From Cydia pomonella (taxonomy: Eukaryota > Arthropoda > Insecta > Lepidoptera > Tortricidae): a stretch of 64,000 bases of DNA. The translations under genes and the position numbers were made by a program. Below the pieces are notes generated by a model that did no database searches, was not told the DNA's origin, and saw nothing but the letters and a program-made list of their open reading frames with translations. The DNA lies in assembly GCF_033807575.1 (NCBI RefSeq), contig NC_084707.1:13316550-13380549 (forward strand), read 5' to 3'. This document shows, piece after piece, positions 35,055 to 47,300 of the stretch. Each line of letters starts with the position of its first letter. Positions within the stretch are counted from its first letter, which is position 1.

Positions 35055-35232
35055 CCCTACTAATATAATAAATGCGTAAGTAACTGTCTGTCTGTCTATT
35101 ACCTCTTCACGCTTGAACCGCTGAAGAGATTGAGATAAAATTTTGTTGGAGGCTCGGGGAAGGGCGTAGGATAGTTTTTATCAACCATTATCATCGTTCG
35201 ACGTAGACGAAGTCGCAGGTAGAAGCTAGTTT
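35055..35232 (+). repeat. Common lepidopteran interspersed repeat fragment
   Basis: This starts CTACTAATATAATAAATGCG, continues with CTGTCTGTCTGTC and CTCTTCACGCTTGAACCGCT, then GAAGGGCGTAGGATAG, and ends GACGAAGTCGCAGGTAGAAG. This word order is one I recognise as a very frequent dispersed repeat in moth and butterfly genomes. I do not assign a family. Confidence 0.65.
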
Positions 35233-35457
35233 ACAATATTTGCGTGTTTTTAAATAACTTTTGTAATTTATGCCCGTTAAATGTGTATATTATATTTGTG
35301 ATGAATGTACATAAAAGCTAAAGTTTACATATTTTATTATGGGTCGTGTGGCAAAGTAACGAAGTAGAGCACCCCGCGCGTCGCTAATCTACTTAAACTA
35401 GCGCTGTGCTAGTGAAAACACTCTTCCCCAACTTTCAAAACTTCAGTAAAACTGGAT

Positions 35458-35608
35458 ATGCGCACTCCAAAAAATTCAAACAAGTCCGAAGAAAGTAATC
35501 AAAATTCACAGAGTCGTTCTGCGACTACTGCGAGTTCCCAAACCTTATCTAAGCAACAACAACTAGCATTTTACAAAGTGCAATCCTGCTCTGGCTGCAC
35601 TTTTCGAG
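35458..35608 (+). CDS. Candidate 5' exon, uncertain, possibly of the Bcl-2 family gene
   Basis: An ATG at 35458 opens 50 codons rich in S, N, Q and T (for example KNSNKSEESNQNSQ), ending CSGCTFR just before a plausible donor, CGAG/GTAATA. The exon would end with one spare base. That base does not fit the strong acceptor at 38107/38108, but it would fit a weaker one at 38123/38124 (CTAACAG/AG), giving an in-frame join to the first supported Bcl-2 exon. It may equally be a chance frame, and I recognise no family. Confidence 0.25.
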
Positions 35609-36395
35609 GTAATACGTTAAATTTAAACAATCACAATTTTTTTCCAGTGGCGCTAGTGAGCACGTTGATGGGCTCTTAATGTATATGGGTGCGAACAGAA
35701 GTTATCTAACTGTGTGAGGAAGGAAAAATTTATAATTTTAAATATTATTATATATTCCCTATTATTCTTGAACTTGTACTTGTTGCTAAAAAAGCACACT
35801 GTCAGTGGTAACAACTTAACAAGCCCCGATCCCGCGCCTCATTGAACGTATAAGATGATTATTAAAAAAAAAAATTTAATTAAAATAATTTAAGACAATT
35901 TTGAGCTTTTTCAATCATTTAGCAAGGCTGATTTGATAAGTTATAAGTAATTACTTACTGACTTAAAAAAGTCGTGTCTCAATGTTATTAGACTTTATGA
36001 TTCTTTGGAACAAATTCCAGAAAATTTAAGTTAAGTGAAAAATAATAAGTTTTTTTAATTTTTCGGTAAAACTTTATGTTATACAGTTATTTTAACTAAT
36101 GAAAATTTAATTTTCAGTTTTAGCCTACTATAATAAGTAAACTAATCCCGGGAATACTCGTATAACATCTTGACTGTTCGAAAAATAAATGTATTTCGCA
36201 TTAGCATTTTTAAAGTTTAATTTGATCCATTATAGCCTACCTACTCAATTTTAAATGCTATTTATATTTCATTCCGGCTCTCGGCCAATTTTACCAAGAT
36301 GGCGAAGTTTATTTACTATTTAGATATAATTTTGTGTACACTATGCTAAATATATATCGTAAATAATAATCCAAAGAGTTCAGAGAGCTGCCCGC

Positions 36396-36529
36396 GTAGC
36401 CAACGTGCCTATCGTTCACGCTCCGTGGCGAACGAAACGCAACTGTCACAGTCGCACTAATATGGAAGAGTAATAGAGAGAGATGACTACGCTACGCTAC
36501 GGAGCGTTAACGATTGTAACGTTGGCTAC
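36396..36529. mobile_element. Small MITE with GTAGCCAACG ends
   Basis: A 134-bp inverted-repeat element. The left arm starts GTAGCCAACGTGCCTATCGT and the right arm ends CGATTGTAACGTTGGCTAC. The arms continue for about 40 bp with mismatches (CGCTCCGTGGCG against GCTACGGAGCG). There is no coding capacity. Confidence 0.75.
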
Positions 36530-36734
36530 AAGGCCAGAGCAAGCTAAATCTGCATGGCATTTCCAATGACAAAGTCCGACAATGTCGTCCTTAATGTCAA
36601 ATTTCTATGAAAATATGACGATTATAATGACATTTTGTTCTGTTCAAGTCCGTACAAAGTTAGCTGTCAAAACAGACTTGTGTTTCGGCTATTACATAAT
36701 AACCGGCCAAGAGCATGTCGGGCCACGCTCAGTG

Positions 36735-37404
36735 TAGGGTTCCGTAGTTACTCTTCCGTCACAATAAGCTAAACTGGAGCTTAAAGTATAGTAAATTGTT
36801 AACCAAGGGATGAAACGGTACCTTTCACCCGAGTTAAACAAATAGGCAAATTTGCATAATCAGTACCTAATTAAAGTAAGTCTTTTTACTATGAAGGGAA
36901 AACTTTTTGCGATAACTCAAAAACAGCTAAACTGAGCATGTCCGCTACAGTTTTCATTTAATGTTTTTCTTAAGCTCTACTTCCACGATTTTTTTCATAT
37001 TTTTTGGACCTATGGTTCAAAAGTTAGAGGGGGGGGGACACATTTATTTTTTCTTTCAGAGCGATTATCTCCGAATATATTCACTTTATCAAAAAATGTT
37101 TCTTGAAAACCCCTATTAGTTTTGAAAGACCTTTCCAACGATACCCCACACTCTAGGCTTGAAGCGAAAAAAAAAAATTCACCCCCACTTTACGTGTAGG
37201 GGAGGTACCCTAAAAAAATTAAATTTTTAGATTTTATTGTACGACTTTGTCGGCTGTATTGATTTATATATCTATGCCAAATTTCAGCTTTCTAGCACTA
37301 ACGACCACGGAGCAAAGCCTCGGACAGACAGACAGACAGACAGACAGACGGACATGGCGAAACTATAAGGGTTCCGTTTTATGCCATTTGGCTACGGAAC
37401 CCTA
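36735..37404 (+). mobile_element. TAGGGTTCCGTAG inverted-end element, copy 1 (most complete)
   Basis: A 670-bp element with perfect 13-bp inverted ends: TAGGGTTCCGTAG at 36735-36747 and CTACGGAACCCTA at 37392-37404. Internal landmarks are a G-run near 37030, GATACCCCACACTCTAGG, GTACGACTTTGTCGGCTG and a (GACA)n run near 37322. Partial relatives lie at 38595-38922 (same strand) and about 40905-41400 (opposite strand). No transposase frame is present, so it is non-autonomous. Confidence 0.75.
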
Positions 37405-37904
37405 ATAAAAACGGTTAGGTCTCAAATGATCCAGTGATCACCTTGTCGCCTGAAAGCACGGGGTACTTACTGTACCTACTTAGCGTAAAATCCGGCAATT
37501 TCTGATTTTTTGCAGACTTGTTTATGATGTTGGCCCATTGTCTTTTTAGACAATGTTAAAGTCAGATTTTACATTAGTACCACAGGAATTGAGATTAAAA
37601 TTACCGAACAAGTATGCCAATGGCATATTGCTTCGAGTTTAGAATTTCTAAAATTTCTTGAACATATAGGTTATTAACCTACTATCTGTTGTACCTATCC
37701 TAGAAACTTTGAAAATAAATGTTGCGACATTACAGCACATGCGGCTACGGCGGTAGAATTAAGCAAATGATCATGAAAAACAAATTTTTCGTTATATTTA
37801 CGCCTTAAAAAAAATCGTTCAAGTGTATATTGTTGGCATATATTTTTTACTCGTTATATATCTAATTACAAAATAACATTAAGGCATAATTAAAAAAGTT
37901 TTAT
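37405..37904. other. Non-coding stretch, no gene seen
   Basis: About 500 bp of AT-rich sequence between two repeats. I see no exon and no recognisable element. Confidence 0.4.
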
Positions 37905-37990
37905 GTTTTTAACCGACTTCAAAAAAAGGAGGAGGTTCTCAATTCGTCGGAATATATTTTTTTTTTATGTATTTAAACTTGAATTTCTAC
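37905..37990 (+). repeat. Dispersed repeat fragment (AACCGACTTCAAAAAAAGGAGG)
   Basis: TTTTTAACCGACTTCAAAAA followed by GGAGGAGGTTCTCAATTCGTC. A related start occurs at 47217-47345 (TTTTTAACTGACTTCAA, GGAGGACGGTACTCAATTC). This is a frequent dispersed repeat start in Lepidoptera; the remainder here is short. Confidence 0.6.
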
Positions 37991-38107
37991 AAAAATGTTA
38001 CAAAAAATAACGCGTTTCACATTTTGTTTTAACTTCGCAAACATTATTTAAAAAAATGCAGTAACCCATGGTTTACGTTATTATAATGGCAATTCATTTC
38101 ATTCCAG

Positions 38108-38309
38108 ATAGGGCAACTAACAGAGATACGATGGCAAACGGCTGGTCAAAAATCTCAAGAGGGCAACAACATCGCAATACACGTCATTCCACCCGATGGC
38201 GAAGAAGACGACGAGTTCGTGCCGCCGCTGCGCGCGCGCACCCGGAGGAAGATGAGCACCCCGCTGAGCGCGCTGCCCGGTGCTGCCGACCGACTGATCG
38301 GCATGTCTA
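38108..38309 (+). CDS. Buffy: Bcl-2 family gene, first supported exon
   Basis: The acceptor is ATTTCATTCCAG/ATA and the donor TCTA/GTAAGG. In the frame that continues into the next exon it encodes an acidic stretch (IPPDGEEDDEFVPP), then LRARTRRKM and LSALPGAADRLIGM. It ends with one spare base, which the next exon completes (A+AT, Asn). No in-frame ATG lies upstream before a stop at 38084, so translation starts either at 38252 within this exon or in an upstream exon not identified here. A longer frame on this strand (38068-38310) is out of register and is not the coding one. Confidence 0.75.
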
Positions 38310-41300
38310 GTAAGGGGTTTTAAAGTACCATAGCCAAAATGCAGTAATATTCAAATAATTTTGTTCATTAAAGCATGTAAAAATAAAGTATAGCAACAAG
38401 TCCTAGACATAATGCATTGTACATGAGTGCAATAAACGAATATGAATATAAAATTAGCGAGATTGCCTCTTACTTTTTAATTTTTTACTCTTTCTTTCTA
38501 AAACTGCCAATGAAACTGTTTTAAAGAAATTAAATATTAAATAAAAATAGAATGAGTAAAGTAAGCAATTTTTACCTTACATGAGTAATGCCAAATAACT
38601 TTCATCCCATTTCTTTCGAAGTGATTATCTCCGAATATATTCACTTTATCAAAAAGAATATATTCACTTGAAAGACCTTTCCACCAATACCCCACACTGT
38701 AGGGATGAAGCAAAAAAAAATCACCCCCCCCCCCCCCTTTACGTGTAGGGCAGGTACCCTAAAAAAACTTTTATTGTACGACTTTGTCGGCTTTATTGAT
38801 TTATATATCCATGCCAAATTGTAGCTTTCTAGCACTAACGAACACGGAGCAAAGCCTCGGACAGACAGACAGATGGACATGTCGAAACTATAAGGGTTCC
38901 TAGTTGACTACGGAACCCTAAAAAAGGACCCCTTATATTGGTCCCGCCATCTTTCTGTCCATATGTCACAGCCTTTTTACTCGAAACTGGTATATTTTTA
39001 AAATTTACATATATCTGTTTGGCCTAAAGGTTGACTGGTAAAGAATGCCGCGTGGCATTAAATCCGCCTCTTGTCACTGATTTTTTTTACTGTGCAATAA
39101 AGTTTAAATAAAATAAATAAAATCAAATCAACGTGATTTACTATAATGTATGCGGAGTGAAATCTGCACAAAGTTTGGAACATGTAAAAAGTAAAAAAAA
39201 TCAAACAAACTGAAATTATATCTAACTGTCCGGTAAGTTTCATGAGCATTGCATTCTTTCTCTTGAAATTATGGTCAATTTAGAAGAACACCGTCGCGAA
39301 ACTGTATATAATTTCTCCAGTACTATTTCCCTGTGGCCGTAAGCGATGATAGTGGAACATTTTGTGGAAACGGGTTAGAGCTGAATTTCTGTTTTTAATA
39401 TTTTTGCGTCCTTTTTCTTTACAAAAACTACCGCTAGAAAGTCTGGTTCAGGGAAACATTCCAGCATTAGCTAGTTTTCTGGGAGAGATCGATAAAAGAA
39501 AAGGAAGGCCCGGTGAGTCACAAAATCTTACAGAGAGGTCACGAGAACATTCAAATGTTGCAGTAAAACTGTTTAAAAATATCTTAATGGTATGGACATC
39601 AGAAAACGTTTAAGAAAAGTTAAGCCCACCGTCTCCAAAAATAAACAAAAATGCTCTGAAAATGCGGATACGTCATTTGGTCAAAAATTTTTAAAAAACA
39701 GCTGTTTTTGAATTATGGGATTTATGGGGGGCTAATCATATGTCACTTAAAATAGAAATTCATGGCAAGATAACTATTATTTTGAGAACACCAATGGTTC
39801 AACGGACGAAAATGAGAAATATGTCGAGCATACGAAGTTTCCTAAAAAAGTTTTCCTAAGGAAGATAACATTGTAATTAAAAAAAATTCCAACATTTGTG
39901 TGTAGTTTTAAAGTACCATAACTGCCGTTAAATATCTCGCTTTGGAGTAAACTTTATCTTACATTTAACATTGTTAAATACGTTATAAAAAACAAGAATA
40001 TTTATAAAAAATAACCATGTTGTTTTTATTTAATACGACATTGAATTTTGTACATATTTCACTCCGCATACGTTAATATAGGCTCGACCGAGTCGACCGA
40101 ATATAAATTATAAATGAATACATTTTTGGTTTTAATCTGTCATTCTGTTTTCGAATGTGAAAATCTGTCAAGAAATGCTCACAATTCTAATGAGTACTTG
40201 CAGATCGCGCACCGGCTAGTCGACATGTCGAGTCGGTTTACTAATATTTCATTACACTGAGCCAAACAGAATGTCGTTATAAATATATATATATATATAA
40301 TAAATGCCCTTACCAGGATTTGAACCCGGGACCATGGGCTTCATAGGCAGGGTCACTACCCACTAGGCCAGACCGGTCGTCAATAAGTAATAATTTCAAG
40401 ACGAGATTTATTACTGCGCGAACAACCTAAAATGTTTTATAGGTCGGGTTTTTTAGTATTATACATTTTCAATTGAGTAATCTGAGTCAAATTATTCTAG
40501 AAAACATTTACTTCCGTGGACAATACAATCAAAGTTTACAACTCTGATACATATCCCGTTTTTCTTATTTCACTCTCAAGTACTGCTAAATAATTTATGT
40601 AATTAGTACGAAGTATAAATAAGGGCAAAAGCCGTCCGAAAATATGACGACAAAACTTAAACATAAGCCAAAATAATCAACCGACGTTGCGAAACATGGA
40701 ATGAACAAAATAGGATGATTTTTTCATTTATTCGGAAAGTTCATCTTTCATAGGCATAGGCTGATAGCTGAGTGGAAAATTGCATTTCCCACCTTAGAGT
40801 GAAAAGTATTTTTTTTTAATTTGTAATTCGAGCAACGGCCTAATGGCGCCAATTCCAGTCCTTAATTCATTAACCTATGTTAATACTACATTTCTTGTGT
40901 TTAGCTATCCTCATAGTCGAAATGAAAAGTAGAGTGTTTAACTCGGGTGAAAGTAACCATCTCACGCTCGAACTATTGACGTTCTCAGTTCGTTCGAGCG
41001 TCAAAATATCTCGGGTGATATGGTTCACTTTCCACCCTTGGTTAACAATCTACTATTTTTCACTTTTAGTCAATGGTGTGGGGTATCGTTGGATAGGTCT
41101 TTCAAAACGAGTAAAGGTCTTCAACAACAATTTTTTGATTAAAGCGCCAATTACATCGACACTTCTCGATACCGGGCCCGAAATTAGTCCCGATTTCGGG
41201 CTTGATAATCGTTTTCCGTTTCACGCACGATCAGCACATCGTTAACAATATTTGAATTGTAGAAAATACTTTGCCTGTAATAGGCAAAAATGTCTGAAAG

Positions 41301-44300
41301 AAAGAGAAGAAAGAAGTTAACATTTTCGTAAATAATCGCCCCAAAAGAAAAAAATATGTGCACCCCCCCCTCTAACTTTTGAACTATGGATCCCAAAAAT
41401 ATAACAATGCATCCAGCCGTTTCAATGTGCAGTCTTCTCGACTTAGTAAAAAGACGTACGAAGCGCTGCGTAGGTACTTCCTTATGCTTGTAATGTACAG
41501 CCGATTTATTCCTTTTATAATGTGGAACGCCACATTACCATATATATATATATACATTTTATATACAGATGTCAATCACAATGGAAAAATTCACTGTGAT
41601 CATTGATCAGTCCCAGTGTTAGCCAGTTTGATAGAACTTTCATATTTGATGAACAGTTATTTTTTTCATTGTGATTGACATCTGTATGTACAGATTCAAT
41701 TTCAGATTTTTATTCATACTCGTAAAACATAGTATGTGTATATTTTATCAATTTCTGTATCTGTTTTTTATGTAGTGTGCAATAAAGAATTTTATTATTA
41801 TTATTATAGTATGTTACATGTCAAATTAGGTGGGTACATAAAACAATTCATTCACTGAATATCAGGTACTAGCACATAAGTTAAATAGGCGTTTAACAGA
41901 TACATACATAGTATTATTAATGTCTGCATGCATTCTTTTCTAAGTAGGTACAATTTATAGATAGATAAGCCCTTACCTACCATTCGGTCATTATAAAAAA
42001 ATACTATAAGTTATCTCCTCTCCTCCAGACCCTATATGATTCCTTCTGGATCCTTCGTGAATTTTAACACTGAATTTAAACCAACATCCATAAATGCTGC
42101 TAGAGTTATAGCAACTGACTCGTAACGGTGTTTAGTTAGGAACTGATAAAAAACTTATTACATTTGGATCGGAACGGTTTGATGTTTCATTAAGTATAAG
42201 TCTTAGTTTTAGTAGGTAATTGGTTGTGACTGAAAAGTCTCATTAGAATTAATCTAGTGTATTTGTAATGTTCGTACAAACCTGGGAACTTCATTATACA
42301 AACGTCGCTCTTCCATAACACAATAAGGTAAGTACCTATAAGTATAGCCACCATCGGTATAAGCTCATAAATCGCAAATTTTACCGAAATGTGTAATTAT
42401 AAATTAATATTTTACCGAAATGTGTAATTATAATTGCAAAATTACAAAATGTTTTCACTGTTTGGAATGAGTTTGAGTTTGTTATCGCGGGATCAAGGCC
42501 AAATATTTACAGGCGATAATTTACGGGAGTGACAAGCTGAAAAGGGACGATCAGGGGGCGATTTTTGAATTTATACCGCTTGATTTCGTCATTTGAAATT
42601 CTGTGGTAAACGACGAAATGCAATTTTTAAAATAGGAGTGACTGAAATTGGGAATCAAGTGGTATTCAACACTCTTTTATCAATTTTATTAGTAGAATTT
42701 AAATGACTAGTAGTGTAGATAGTATTGAAGGGAGCTACACGAAATCGAGCGCTCGAAATTCAAAGATCGGCCCCCAGGATCTAAACTTTTACGAAGGAAA
42801 AATGAGATTCGCCTATTTGACGCCTTCTGGCGCTGGATCAATTGTTAAGGAGAAAATAAAAAGTACAAGTTTCAAGCAATAAAATTTTACGAACCGAATG
42901 ATTTAATAATGGTGCCTGCGTCAAACAAACATTAACTAACTGTTGATGCCATAAAATCTGTGCGTACCGTCAAAGTAGCCAACTGTGCCTCCAGGCGAGG
43001 GGTATAAACACATTTTTAAACAAATTCGTTAATGTAGATTATAAACTTATAACTGTTATAGTAACACTACTATTTTTAGCAAACAATAGGTTATATTTGT
43101 GACAAAACCATATAATACACATGTGCTTAACTTGATTGGGGAATTTTCAGGGAGTTGTCAAATGCGGGCAAAATATTGTGTAAAATGGAAGTATAAAAAA
43201 TGTAAAACCCTTTGACAAATATTTCCGGGTTTGAGTTATAAAACAGGAGGCATAGGTTGTTTCTATTCAGGTTTAAACTAAAACTAGACACAAAAGTTTT
43301 GACGGTGGGCAGTGTTCTCTGATAATTTTCAGACCAATGTTGCCAATAATGCCAATATTGCCCCCACCACCAAAAACGGCTTAGGGTTGACTTTCAAATA
43401 ATTTACCCTACTGCGCAAGTAGAAGAAGATAATGTTTGTACACCAAAGTAAGTTTATACATATATAATTTTTTTATTTATCTCATTATCTTTATGAAAAG
43501 TACAGCGGAAATCATGTTGTCGGCCATTTGACATCGTCCTTGTTGCAACGTTTTAAGAGCTGTATTTCCATACAAAACTGACGTGGGTAGGTTCCTCAAA
43601 ATTGTCAAAATGTGTGTTTTATGATGATTTGAAAAATATTTTTGACTTTGACCTAGACTAATTAAATTTTAATCTGCAGCGGGAAGGCTGGTGTAGTCTG
43701 AATCCGAACGATTTACCTTTTTTCATTTTCTGAAGCAGCCCGATTACAGATACATATACAGATTACATAATATTAAAAGCAGTTATGAATATCGAAAAAT
43801 TATATTCTTTAAATTCTACTCCTAAAGAGATGAAAATGGGGCTGAAAGTTTCTAATTACTTACTACGCTCATGAAATCGTGCGCGGCGTCTAGTATGTAA
43901 TTTACTACGTAGAATTTCAACCGTTTTCCTAACGTCATGGCGAGGTCATGGTGGGTCTGAATGGATTCAATTAAGAGCCTACAAAGATGATGGCACCTAC
44001 CTACAAAAATACTAATAAGTATTTTAGGCTTTACTACAATAAGCAAGCAGATGGAACTTAAAGGACACCGGGAAACCGTAAAATTCTGAAGCGTAAAAAT
44101 GGGCTTTACCCTCTAGGCTACTAATAGACGGTTTGACGGTAATCATACACCTATTAATTTTATCTTTTAATGTATTCAAATTTATAGATATTTGCTCAGT
44201 AACAACATAGGATACTTTGAAACATAATGTGTTTTCCATTTCCATAACGATAAAACGACAGCGACCACTCGCGATTACGGATGAAACATGCAACGCATTA

Positions 44301-47300
44301 ACACTAAGCGGCTTATCAATATAAAAGCAATTGCCTAAACCGGCAAGGCTTATGTACCTATTGAAAGCGGAGTCGATCCCCGCAAAGTACTTAGGGTTTC
44401 CAAACGTCATGGATTTTGGTCATTTGTCAGTACGAGGCTTGAATACGGAAATGTTAAGCTTTTGTGGGTATTTTGTAATCTTTTACAATTAACTAGAAAA
44501 TACTGTTTAGTTATTGTAAAAAAGATGAAGGACGAATGGTTATTATTGGTTAAAAAAAATCAAGGATTTTAAAAAACTTTTCAAATTGGTATTTTACTCT
44601 ATCTATTTAAATAAACAAACGACAAACGCTAATCGGATCCCATCGAGTAGGTAGGCACCTATAAAGTTTCCCATTTAAAATAGCCCCGCCCCGGTCACGA
44701 CGGCGAATACTTATTTACCATAAAGAACTCGGAAAATATTTGGTGCGTAAGAATTTTTCCACGTTTATTTTGAAATTGGAGGCGCCTGCTCTTTATCAAT
44801 ATTAATTAGATACGAGGTGAGTTATGGAACGGGCGTTGGTCGTTTCATTTTATTTTCTTGTCGCAATTTAATCGCAAAAGTAAAATTCATCCGTATCATT
44901 ATCGAGTCCGAGTCATTGTCCCTAGAATACAGTCACGAGAAATTAAGCCCGTCACTTTGTGTACAATTTCCGTTTAAATGTTTTTGAGTGTAGATAGCCA
45001 GTTTTGCCACTTTGTTTTCAATGTTTTAGAACGAAGAGACAAATTTTAGTCCCTTTGGCATTAAATCAGCCCGTCCTTGCGTCGCGAGCCATTTCTCTTT
45101 ACTCAAAGTGAGTGGGAGCTTTCGAAAGAAAAAGGCCTTCAGGGAAAGTTGCATTGCCCTGGGATCTCAATTGATTGATAACCTCCAGGTACTTCCTTAA
45201 CTTTGTACTCATGTACAAAGTTTTTGGTAAGGTATGTTAGAGTAAGACCGAACCAAATTCCTGTTATTATATTAAATACCTACTACTGTTTATGTTTATC
45301 GTTTGATGGACGCTACATTACACTCAGCAGCGTAGGTTTAAAGCGGTAGGTATGTTATATGTATTAAGTATGATATATTTGAAGATGGTCTTACACGTAA
45401 TTGACTTAAAATCAATAAGCCTATGAAACAAGGTTTTATGAATGACGGTCATATTTCATTCAAGAATTTATATTTCATAAACATCTAACTACTTAAAGAA
45501 GTAAAAAATATTTTATTAGGTAATTAAGTCATGAAAACACTTCATAGGTACTTTTTACATTAAACATAAAAAATTCGAAAAATCGTTAAAACAAGGTAAA
45601 AGCGAAAACAAACCCCGAAATGTAACTAAATTGTCGAAAAATTGTTAGGTAAATTTACCCTATCATACCGTGCTTATTAAACATATATATATATATATAT
45701 ATATATATACAGCTAAAAAAAAATTTCACTGAACATTTTAATATTAGCGTTCAACTTAATAAACTGCGCACTAATTTAAATAGGTACCTACATTAATCAA
45801 GAAATTTGAAAAGGCATCAAAATGTTTAACGACTTTTAGAGGTGCCCATTACTTATTGAAATACTGTCTACCAGCTTTTTAAGTTTCTGGAAATACTTTG
45901 AGAGATTCAAGTTGTCGGGCTTAAATAGAAGGCATAAAATTAATTACATATTTTTTAATCCATTTTACTACTTAGCTAGGTTGTTGTTAGCATCTGACAG
46001 TAAAATCCTTGAATTCCAAAATACCTAATGCATATCAGAATACCTCTGTAGTAAAATATTGAAACCCAATGTAATTAATATCGTCTCTGAGAGTCGTTGA
46101 CTGTGCAAAAAAGTAGAATCTGTTCAACTCAAACGCTCAAGAGTAAAGTTGTATGATTTTATATGACATACATTTTTTTTTTTATAAATTTTCTATAAAG
46201 TAAAGTAGCTACTGTATGTAATTGCATGATTTCTATAGTAATCTACATTGTATTTTATTTTTCTTATTTAATGCATGTTAATTATAAGATGTAATGTTTT
46301 GAAAAGATGTGTCCCGCCGAGTTTCTTGCCGGTCCATATTGGGATACCCTCCTCCAATTGAGGGGGGATTTAAATCTTCTCGGGTCAGAGGTGTAGGGTT
46401 AAAGCCGGTGTAGCTTTATTTGACGTTCATAAGCGCATTGTAATATGCCTACTTGAATAATAAACTATCTTTATCTTTATCTTAAAGCGATAAACATCTG
46501 TTCGAAAGCTATTTAGTAAAATGGCTTCAACGCAAAATTTTGCGCTTTGTGTTAATTTAGATTACATTTCCATGACTACTTATTGTTTTTCGCGATTACC
46601 ATTTCCAAATGTAGAGGGAAAATGAAATCAAATACATAGATACTTTCAGCTACTTTGAACTGATATACTAATACCGATGTACCTAGGTGATCTAGGTGTT
46701 TTCGGCAGTATAGTTAGGTGAATTATTACACACACAGCAACATAGAGTAACTCGTACTATGCAATAGTAAAACATTTTAAGCTAAATACATATTTCTAAA
46801 ACTTTTTAATCTTGAAGTTCGCTGTTGAACTTGCTTTTCGAATCCTGACTCGGGCAACTTAGCTTAGCTATTGTATTCATCAAGATTGATGTTAACCTAT
46901 TTACTGTGCAGATGCTCAGCGCAGTATGCCATCTCGGTCGCTCTCACCTTTGGACCGCACGAAAAGGCGCTTCAGCACCATGGTGTCGTCGGCGGCGGCC
47001 GCGGCTGTGTCGCGCCGACTGTCCGCGACCATCGGCTGGTGTCTCGCGACGCCAACGCATGTCAAGCCTCAAATTGTGCGGCAGGGTCGCGCGCTGTGTC
47101 TACAGTATATTAAGACGCAAATTAGGAGATCCTCCATGTGTGCTAATAAGGTATTTTTATAGTATTTCAGTGCTTCATTAATCACTTGATGGTAAGCTAT
47201 GAATATAATTTATTGTTTTTAACTGACTTCAATATTTCAAAAGGAGGACGGTACTCAATTCAGTTCTTTCCTATATATTTTTTGGTTGTTTCCTCAGAAC

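Larger units (their letters stand above)
38310..46911 (+). other. Intron 1 of the Bcl-2 family gene (8.6 kb)
   Basis: GTAAGG at the donor and ACTGTGCAG at the acceptor. It carries most of the repeats listed between these positions. Stretches at 39130-40250, 42790-45680 and 45720-46300 hold no recognisable gene. Minus-strand frames at 43852-44046 and 44024-44410 have no family resemblance and lack splice or promoter context. Confidence 0.7.

Noticed and set aside
38068..38310. 80-codon frame starting at 38068
   Set aside because: It is shifted relative to the frame that continues through the donor into exon 2. Its arginine-rich product is a shadow of the real exon.
39362..39613. 83-codon plus-strand frame
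   Set aside because: No family resemblance, and it lies within intron 1 between repeat fragments. It cannot be supported as an exon.
40300..40385. tRNA gene on the minus strand
   Set aside because: A- and B-box-like words are present but the cloverleaf stems do not pair and a related, disrupted copy occurs at 33.4-33.9 kb. It is a SINE head.
44024..44410. 128-codon minus-strand frame, and the overlapping 43852-44046
   Set aside because: They lie within intron 1, in AT-rich sequence. No recognisable domain, no promoter or splice context; frames of this size occur by chance.
46871..47181. Two alternative frames over exon 2
   Set aside because: Only the frame beginning with PSRSLSPLDRTKRRFST joins both neighbours in phase and resembles Bcl-2 proteins.
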